Part shown: one piece after another, positions 1 to 5,288 of the stretch
Layout of the letters: every line of letters begins with the position of its first letter
Numbering within the stretch: the stretch's first letter is position 1
Source: an uncultured Collinsella sp.
GTDB taxonomy: Bacteria > Actinomycetota > Coriobacteriia > Coriobacteriales > Coriobacteriaceae
NCBI GenBank assembly: GCA_958446785.1
Contig: CAUCXP010000127.1
Location: forward strand, 1-5,288
Direction of reading: 5' to 3'
Length of the DNA: 5,288 bases
Made by a program: the position numbers and the translations under genes
Notes under the pieces: generated by a model
What the model was told of the DNA's origin: nothing
Database searches by the model: none
Seen by the model: only the letters and a program-made list of their open reading frames with translations

Positions 1-22
1 GCTGTTGCACTAACTGATGCAT

Positions 23-28
23 GAAGGG
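23..28 (+). promoter_or_regulatory. Ribosome binding site of rplU
   Basis: The purine run GAAGGG lies nine bases before the ATG at 38. It supports that ATG over the in-frame ATG at 17, which has no comparable site before it and would add seven residues not seen in L21 proteins. The promoter of this transcript is not visible because only 37 bases precede the gene. Confidence 0.7.
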
Positions 29-37
29 CAAGTAAAC

Positions 38-412
38 ATGTACGCAATCGTTAACACGGGCGGCAAGCAGTACAAGGTCGCCACCGACGATGTCATCACC
101 GTCGAGAAGATCGAGGGCAATGAGGGCGACAAGGTCACCCTGCCGGTTATCTTCCTCAACGATGGTAAGAAGATCGTCACCGATCCCGACAAGCTGGCCA
201 AGGCCAAGGTTACCGCTCAGATCGTTGAGCAGTTCAAGGGCGAGAAGCAGCTGGTCTTCAAGTTCCACAAGCGTAAGCGCTATCGTCGTCTGAAGGGTCA
301 CCGTCAGCAGCTCACCAAGCTGAAGATCGTGAAGGTCCAGGCTACGTCCCGCGCCAAGAAGGCTGTCAAGGCAGAGGCCGAGGCTGTTGCCGAGGCTCCC
401 GTCGCCGAGTAG
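38..412 (+). CDS. rplU: 50S ribosomal protein L21 (bL21)
   Basis: This encodes a structural protein of the large ribosomal subunit that binds 23S rRNA. The 124-residue product begins MYAIVNTGGKQYKV, the classic L21 N-terminus. It carries the basic family signature near residues 74-93 (FKFHKRKRYRRLKGHRQQLT), followed by KLKIVKV. Bacterial L21 is usually about 100-105 residues, so the last 17-20 residues are an extra tail made almost only of Ala, Glu, Val and Lys. The start at 38 is chosen because it matches the family N-terminus and has a ribosome binding site. The gene lies 33 bases before rpmA, the standard pairing, and the two are very probably cotranscribed. No gene for the L27-processing protease Prp lies between them. 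The identification is secure; only the role of the tail is unknown. Confidence 0.98.
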   Translation: MYAIVNTGGKQYKVATDDVITVEKIEGNEGDKVTLPVIFLNDGKKIVTDPDKLAKAKVTAQIVEQFKGEKQLVFKFHKRKRYRRLKGHRQQLTKLKIVKVQATSRAKKAVKAEAEAVAEAPVAE

Positions 413-445
413 ATTACACTCGTAACGAAAGAGTAGGTATACACA

Positions 446-703
446 ATGGCACACAAAAAAGGACTCGGTTCCTCCCGTAATGGCCGTGACTCCCGCGGTC
501 AGCGCCTTGGCACGAAGCGCTATGCCGGCCAGACGGTAACCACGGGCACGATTCTCGTCCGTCAGCACGGCACTCACATCCACCCGGGTGAGAACGTTGG
601 CCGTGGCAAGGACGACACGCTGTTCGCGCTGGTCGACGGTACCGTTGAGTTCCACAAGGGTATCAAGCACAGGGTCAGCGTACGCCCGCTCGCGAACGCG
701 TAA
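446..703 (+). CDS. rpmA: 50S ribosomal protein L27 (bL27)
   Basis: This encodes a large-subunit protein whose flexible N-terminal tail reaches the peptidyl transferase centre. The 85-residue product is a normal length. It opens with [20 protein letters not shown], the basic Gly/Ser-rich tail, then [10 protein letters not shown], the family signature region [15 protein letters not shown] (residues 35-49), [16 protein letters not shown] and the C-terminal strand ending VRPLANA. It starts directly at AHKKG, without the N-terminal extension that Firmicutes remove with Prp, which fits the absence of a prp gene here. The usual RQRG of the signature reads RQHG. A purine-rich stretch at 427-437 (GAAAGAG, AGTAGG) precedes the ATG and can serve as the ribosome binding site. 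A strong hairpin terminator follows 25 bases after the stop codon, marking the end of the ribosomal-protein pair for part of the transcripts. Confidence 0.98.
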   Translation: MAHKKGLGSSRNGRDSRGQRLGTKRYAGQTVTTGTILVRQHGTHIHPGENVGRGKDDTLFALVDGTVEFHKGIKHRVSVRPLANA

Positions 704-728
704 TTCACCCTTCATAGAGCACATATGT

Positions 729-772
729 GGGAGGCACTTGAGTTTTAGGATTCAAGGGTCTCCCTCTTTTTT
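729..772 (+). terminator. Intrinsic terminator or attenuator between rpmA and obgE
   Basis: The arms GGGAGGCACTTGA (729-741) and TCAAGGGTCTCCC (752-764) pair over 13 positions with one G-T wobble (734/759) and one A-G mismatch (736/757). They enclose a 10-base loop and are followed by TCTTTTTT (765-772). This is a textbook Rho-independent terminator on the + strand. Between the T run and the obgE Shine-Dalgarno there are only two bases, so no promoter for obgE can lie after it. obgE must therefore be fed by read-through or by a promoter inside or upstream of the hairpin. I infer partial termination that lets ribosomal-protein mRNA exceed obgE mRNA. Confidence 0.85.
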
Positions 773-774
773 GT

Positions 775-2255
<1,481 letters not shown>

Positions 2256-2258
2256 GCC

Positions 2259-2936
2259 ATGTCGCTGCGCGGTGGAATCGGTTTGCCCGAGCTTCCTCTA
2301 GAGGACGGGCAGGAGTTTAGGCTCGGCATTATGGGTGGCACCTTTGATCCCATCCATTACGGGCACCTGGTGACCGCCGAGCAGGCGCGCGAGTCTCTCG
2401 ACTTGGATGCCGTGCTTTTTATGCCGGCGGGCTCTCCTGCCTTTAAGCTTGACAAGCCGGTGACGCCTGCCGAGGACCGTTATGCCATGACGGTCCTCGC
2501 CACCGCCGCGAACCCGGCCTTTTTGGCGAGCCGGTTCGAGATCGACCGTCCGGGCGTAACCTATACGGCCGATACGCTTCATGCCCTTCGCGACTTTTAC
2601 CCGCCTCAGGTAAAGCTCTACTTTATTACGGGTGCCGATGCGATTATCGATATAGTGACCTGGCACAATGCTGATGAGATTGCCGAACTGGCAACCTTTA
2701 TTGCTGCGACACGTCCCGGCTTTGATATCGATACGGCCCGGGCGCGAATCAAAGAGTCGGGCCTGCCGTTTGACGTACGGTATATCCAGATCCCGGCGCT
2801 GGCGATTAGCTCGACCAATATCCGCAAGCGGGTTGCCCGCGGCATGAGCGTGCGCTATCTTACGAGCGAGTCCGTGCTCGGCTATATCCGTAAACGCGGC
2901 CTGTATGCCGATCTTGGGCAAGACGATTTTGATTGA
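2259..2936 (+). CDS. nadD: Nicotinate-nucleotide adenylyltransferase NadD
   Basis: This cytoplasmic enzyme joins nicotinate mononucleotide and ATP to give nicotinate adenine dinucleotide and pyrophosphate, the step before NAD synthetase. The 225-residue product is a nucleotidyltransferase of the Rossmann type. Its phosphate-binding motif GGTFDPIHYGH is at residues 26-36, the motif TYTADTL at 101-107, FITGADA at 122-128, and the second nucleotide motif ISSTNIRKR at 183-191. The wording of these motifs, including PALAISST, resembles actinobacterial NadD. The region that in many NadD proteins reads PPHK is PAFK here (60-63). About 20 residues precede the usual family start and look unstructured; the next in-frame ATG (2331) would cut into the first motif, so the ATG at 2259 is preferred. 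It sits between obgE and yqeK, a common order. The function is secure; the exact start is moderately so. Confidence 0.96.
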   Translation: MSLRGGIGLPELPLEDGQEFRLGIMGGTFDPIHYGHLVTAEQARESLDLDAVLFMPAGSPAFKLDKPVTPAEDRYAMTVLATAANPAFLASRFEIDRPGVTYTADTLHALRDFYPPQVKLYFITGADAIIDIVTWHNADEIAELATFIAATRPGFDIDTARARIKESGLPFDVRYIQIPALAISSTNIRKRVARGMSVRYLTSESVLGYIRKRGLYADLGQDDFD

Positions 2937-2937
2937 T

Positions 2938-2944
2938 GGGGGAG
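2938..2944 (+). promoter_or_regulatory. Ribosome binding site of yqeK
   Basis: GGGGGAG begins two bases after the last base of nadD and ends four bases before the TTG at 2949. The spacing is short, but the site is the only good one here, and the ATG at 2936 is in another frame. It supports the TTG start. Confidence 0.6.
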
Positions 2945-2948
2945 AACG

Positions 2949-3557
2949 TTGTCGGTAGAAGACCAGTTTGAGGGCGACGAGCGCGCACTGTTGACGCGTA
3001 TCCACGAGTTGCTCGATGTGCGCATGAAGGATAAACGTAAGCGCTACGTTCATTCGCTCGGGGTTGCCGAGACTGCGCTGCACCTAGCCGAGGTATACGG
3101 TGTCGACCGCTTTGATGCCGCTGCCGCTGGCCTGATCCATGACTGGGACAAAGTGCTCTCCGACGACGAGCTGGTCACGCGCGCCCTGCATTACGGCATT
3201 AAGATTGCCGGCTCTCCGTCTGCCGCGACGCCGCTTTTGCATGGCCCGGTTGCCGCCTATGAGCTTCCGCAGCTATTTCCCGAGCTATCGCCGGCCGTCT
3301 TTCAAGCTGTCGACCGTCACACCGTGGGCGCTTGCGACATGACGCCGCTCGATATGGTGGTCTTTGTGGCCGATGCCATCGAACCCAACCGCCACGGCGA
3401 TTATACCCATGCGCTGCGCAAGATGGTGGGGAAGTCCTCGCTCGACGAGTTGTTCTTCTCCTGTTTTGCACAGGGTCTGGTCTATGTGATTCAGTCCGGG
3501 CGTTATCTTTATCCCACGGCTCTTACGATTTACAACCATTACGCCCAGCTGCGCTAG
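2949..3557 (+). CDS. yqeK: HD-domain hydrolase YqeK, probable symmetrical Ap4A hydrolase
   Basis: YqeK proteins of Gram-positive bacteria are HD-superfamily metal enzymes; characterised members split diadenosine tetraphosphate symmetrically into two ADP, removing a stress-linked dinucleotide. The 202-residue product shows the expected metal ligands in order: H35 (RYVHSLGV), the HD pair H64-D65 (IHDWDK), H98 (LLHGP), H124 (DRHT) and D142 in VADAIEPNR (140-148). The C-terminal YLYPTALTIYNHY also fits the family. The segment after the HD pair reads HDWDK, where many relatives have HDxAK. The start is a TTG; the first in-frame ATG (3024) lies just before the conserved RYVHS helix and would leave the fold short. 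The gene lies 12 bases after nadD, its usual neighbour. The family is secure; the substrate is inferred from characterised relatives. Confidence 0.92.
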   Translation: MSVEDQFEGDERALLTRIHELLDVRMKDKRKRYVHSLGVAETALHLAEVYGVDRFDAAAAGLIHDWDKVLSDDELVTRALHYGIKIAGSPSAATPLLHGPVAAYELPQLFPELSPAVFQAVDRHTVGACDMTPLDMVVFVADAIEPNRHGDYTHALRKMVGKSSLDELFFSCFAQGLVYVIQSGRYLYPTALTIYNHYAQLR

Positions 3558-3585
3558 CTCGGGTGCGTCTAGAAAGAGGTATTCC

Positions 3586-4041
3586 ATGGCCGACGAGACC
3601 ATGACCGACGAGCAGATTCTTGAAGGTGTGGAGCACAAGAGCTTCGCCGCCACGTCCGACCGTACCGCCGCCTCGCTGTCCGCGAGCGGTGTCGCCGCCG
3701 AGGATGTCGCCCGCGCTGCCGCGCAGGCCGCCTACGACAAGAAAGGCGAGGACGTTCAGGTGCTCGACCTGACTGAGCTTTCCGATGTGTGCGACTACTT
3801 TGTGCTTGCCACCGGTGCCAACAACCGCCAGGTCGATTCAATTGTCGACGAGATCGAGGAGAAGGTCGCCGAGGCTTGCGGCGAGCATCCGTTTTCCATC
3901 GAGGGCCGCGAGCAGAAGACCTGGATGCTCATGGACTACGGTTCGGTTGTCGTCCATGTCTTCACTCCCGAAGCCCGCGACTTTTACCGCCTAGAAAAGC
4001 TCTGGGGTGACGCCCCCCAGCTCCCCCTCGACCTCCTCTAG
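3586..4041 (+). CDS. rsfS: Ribosomal silencing factor RsfS
   Basis: RsfS binds protein uL14 on the 50S subunit and blocks joining to 30S, lowering translation when nutrients are scarce. The 151-residue product contains the full RsfS fold from about residue 40: helix ARAAAQAAYDKKGEDV, LDLTELSDVCDYFVLATG (60-77), NNRQVDSIVDEIEEKV, EGREQKTWMLMDYGSVVVHV, and the C-terminal signature RDFYRLEKLWGDAP (131-144). Most RsfS proteins are about 105-120 residues, so the first 35 or so residues are an extra, polar, low-conservation segment. GAGG at 3576-3579, six bases before the ATG at 3586, supports this start; the in-frame ATG at 3601 is a weaker alternative that removes only five residues. The gene follows yqeK by 28 bases and is the last of the cluster, being closed by a strong terminator. 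Its presence with rplU, rpmA and obgE fits a 50S control theme. Confidence 0.96.
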   Translation: MADETMTDEQILEGVEHKSFAATSDRTAASLSASGVAAEDVARAAAQAAYDKKGEDVQVLDLTELSDVCDYFVLATGANNRQVDSIVDEIEEKVAEACGEHPFSIEGREQKTWMLMDYGSVVVHVFTPEARDFYRLEKLWGDAPQLPLDLL

Positions 4042-4084
4042 TGGCTCATTTGATATGGGGCTTTTAGCTAGCCTCGCGCATTTC

Positions 4085-4129
4085 GCCGGGCAGTTGCGGT
4101 TTTCCGCACCTGCCCGGCTTTCTATTTTT
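4085..4129 (+). terminator. Intrinsic terminator after rsfS
   Basis: The arms at 4085-4099 and 4104-4118 pair over 15 positions with a single T-C mismatch. GCCGGGCAG pairs perfectly with CTGCCCGGC, and TGCGG with CCGCA, around a TTTT loop. TTTCTATTTTT (4119-4129) follows. It ends the + strand cluster. Read on the - strand, the same hairpin lacks a following T run, so it is a weak candidate for terminating dinB, whose stop codon lies 21 bases away. Together with short flanks it accounts for the 98-base gap between rsfS and dinB; I see nothing else in that gap. Confidence 0.93.
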
Positions 4130-4139
4130 ACAAAGGCGG

Positions 4140-5288
4140 TTAATCATTGAAGCGGGATTGGCGGCCGAAAGATAGGGCGGTGTCGCCGAACTTGTCTCGG
4201 ACGGCATCGATCGCGACTGAGAGGTCGCGACGGTCGCTTGATTGGGCTCCGCGGTCGTCGACTTCGCAGAACAGGTCGGTCTGGATGCCGCCCTGATGGT
4301 CAAAGTCGCTCATCCCGATACCCGCCAGACGCACATGCATGCCTTCCTGCCAGATGTTGTCGAGCAGTTCGAGCGCAACCGCCACAAAGATGTTCTCATC
4401 GTCGGTGGGGTGGGGAAGCCGCCGCTGCGCCGTGCGTCCGCTGCCATACGAATACTTAAGCTTGAGCGTTACCGTGCCGCCCGTCAGTCCCTGACGGCGC
4501 AGGCGGCGTCCAACCGACTCTCCCAACAGCGCAATCGCCGCTTCGATGTCCCCACGCTCAGTCAAATCTTTCGCAAAGGTGCGCTCATTGCTCACGGATT
4601 TAACCTCGCGTTCCTCATCGAGGCTTGTTACTTCGGATATTTCGAGTCCCAGCGCACGCTGGCGCATGCGTTCGCCGTTGACGCCAAAAATAGAGGCCAA
4701 GGTTGATTCCGGTGAACGTGACAGCTCGCCGAGCGTGTAGATGCGCATGCGGCGCAGTCGCTCCTCGGCCGAGCGCCCGATGCCGCTCATGGCAGATACC
4801 GGCAGCGCGGCCAAAAAGCGCTGCTCGGTTCCGGGGCGCACGATGGTCAGCCCAAACGGCTTATCCCGCTCGCTTGCGATCTTTGCGACCGTCTTGTTGC
4901 AGCCCACGCCAATGGAGCAGGTCACTCCCAGCGCTGCCACGCGGTCGCTTATACGCCGCGCAACCAGTAGCGGGTCTTCGGGCGCAAAGCGACCCGGTGT
5001 GATATCGATAAAGGCTTCGTCGATGGATACGCGCTCAACGCGCGGCGTCTCCTCGGCAAGAATCGCCATGACCTGCGCGCTCACCTCGCGGTAGCGATCA
5101 AAGTGCCCGTGCGTCCAAATGGCTTGCGGGCACAAGCGCCGCGCCTCGGCCGAGGCCATGGCAGAGTGCACGCCAAAGCGACGTGCCTCATACGAACACG
5201 TGGACACGACGCCACGCGAATCGGCGTCTCCGCCCACGATGAGCGGCTTTCCGCGCCATTCGGGATGATCGAGCATCTCCACGCTCGC
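4140..5288 (-). CDS. dinB: DNA polymerase IV (Y-family translesion polymerase), 5' end outside window
   Basis: This polymerase copies past damaged template bases with low fidelity and no proofreading. The window holds 382 codons plus stop. The reading frame is open to the window edge, where it reads ASVEMLDHPEWRGKPL, matching the segment that in DinB follows HVDMDxFFASVE. The true start, the first catalytic Asp and the steric-gate residue therefore lie beyond 5288, and the GTG at 5280-5282 is an internal Val codon. Visible parts, counted from the first visible residue, are SYEARRFGVHSAM (32-44), the catalytic pair in SIDEAFIDI (D90, E91), IGVGCNKTVAKIASERDKP (116-134), a helix-hairpin-helix segment around MSGIGRSAEERL, the little-finger domain beginning near SNERTF (233-238), and QTDLF (336-340), a good match to the sliding-clamp binding motif. 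It is convergent with rsfS and has no evident functional link to it. Confidence 0.95.
   Translation of the reverse strand, partial: ASVEMLDHPEWRGKPLIVGGDADSRGVVSTCSYEARRFGVHSAMASAEARRLCPQAIWTHGHFDRYREVSAQVMAILAEETPRVERVSIDEAFIDITPGRFAPEDPLLVARRISDRVAALGVTCSIGVGCNKTVAKIASERDKPFGLTIVRPGTEQRFLAALPVSAMSGIGRSAEERLRRMRIYTLGELSRSPESTLASIFGVNGERMRQRALGLEISEVTSLDEEREVKSVSNERTFAKDLTERGDIEAAIALLGESVGRRLRRQGLTGGTVTLKLKYSYGSGRTAQRRLPHPTDDENIFVAVALELLDNIWQEGMHVRLAGIGMSDFDHQGGIQTDLFCEVDDRGAQSSDRRDLSVAIDAVRDKFGDTALSFGRQSRFND

Noticed and set aside
17..37. In-frame ATG at 17 giving a seven-residue longer L21
   Set aside because: The product from 38 starts exactly at the family N-terminus and has a ribosome binding site; the extra residues resemble nothing in L21 and include the translated Shine-Dalgarno region.
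720..729. Ten-base perfect palindrome CACATATGTG upstream of the rpmA-obgE hairpin
   Set aside because: It is short, single-copy in the window and overlaps the terminator edge; there is not enough to call it an operator.
738..766. TTGAGT as a -35 element for an obgE promoter
   Set aside because: No -10-like hexamer lies at a proper distance; the matching position is TCCCTC, and the bases are explained by the terminator stem.
2298..3083. 261-codon open frame on the - strand across nadD and yqeK
   Set aside because: It is antisense to two confidently identified genes, crosses their junction and shows no recognisable domain.
4085..4129. Bidirectional terminator serving both rsfS and dinB
   Set aside because: The - strand side of the hairpin is followed by GAAATGCGCGAGG rather than a T run, so only the + strand direction is supported.
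4242..4706. 154-codon open frame on the + strand opposite dinB
   Set aside because: It mirrors the conserved little-finger region of dinB and shows no family motif; it begins after a strong terminator with no promoter seen.

Overview
The window is a conserved housekeeping segment from a GC-rich bacterium, most likely an actinomycete-lineage (Actinomycetota) organism and plausibly a gut Coriobacteriia member such as Collinsella or a relative. The reasons are the codon bias toward G/C, two TTG starts behind strong Shine-Dalgarno sequences, an L27 that begins directly at MAHKKG with no cleaved leader, and a NadD whose motifs (GGTFDPIHYGHLV, PALAISST) look actinobacterial. The genus is inferred from general resemblance, without a database search.

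Layout, left to right, on the + strand: rplU (L21, 38-412) and rpmA (L27, 446-703) form a ribosomal-protein pair. A strong intrinsic terminator or attenuator (729-772) follows and ends two bases before the Shine-Dalgarno of obgE (789-2255, TTG start). obgE is followed three bases later by nadD (2259-2936), then yqeK (2949-3557, TTG start) and rsfS (3586-4041). A second strong intrinsic terminator (4085-4129) closes the cluster. On the - strand, convergent with it, lies most of dinB (DNA polymerase IV, 4140-5288), which is cut off at its 5' end by the window edge.

The + strand genes share a theme of 50S ribosome biogenesis and control: two 50S proteins, the Obg GTPase that acts on 50S assembly, and the silencing factor RsfS that blocks subunit joining. 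They are combined with nucleotide-cofactor enzymes: NadD for NAD synthesis and YqeK, an HD-domain Ap4A hydrolase. All of these are known families in a widely conserved order. dinB is an unrelated translesion polymerase gene.

I found no CRISPR array, tRNA, rRNA, insertion sequence, phage gene or undescribed system. The points most worth a second look are the terminator abutting the obgE ribosome-binding site, a possible small hairpin that would mask that site, and several lineage-type terminal extensions (L21, Obg, NadD, RsfS). No gene-free stretch exceeds 300 bases; the longest gap is 98 bases (4042-4139) and holds the second terminator.
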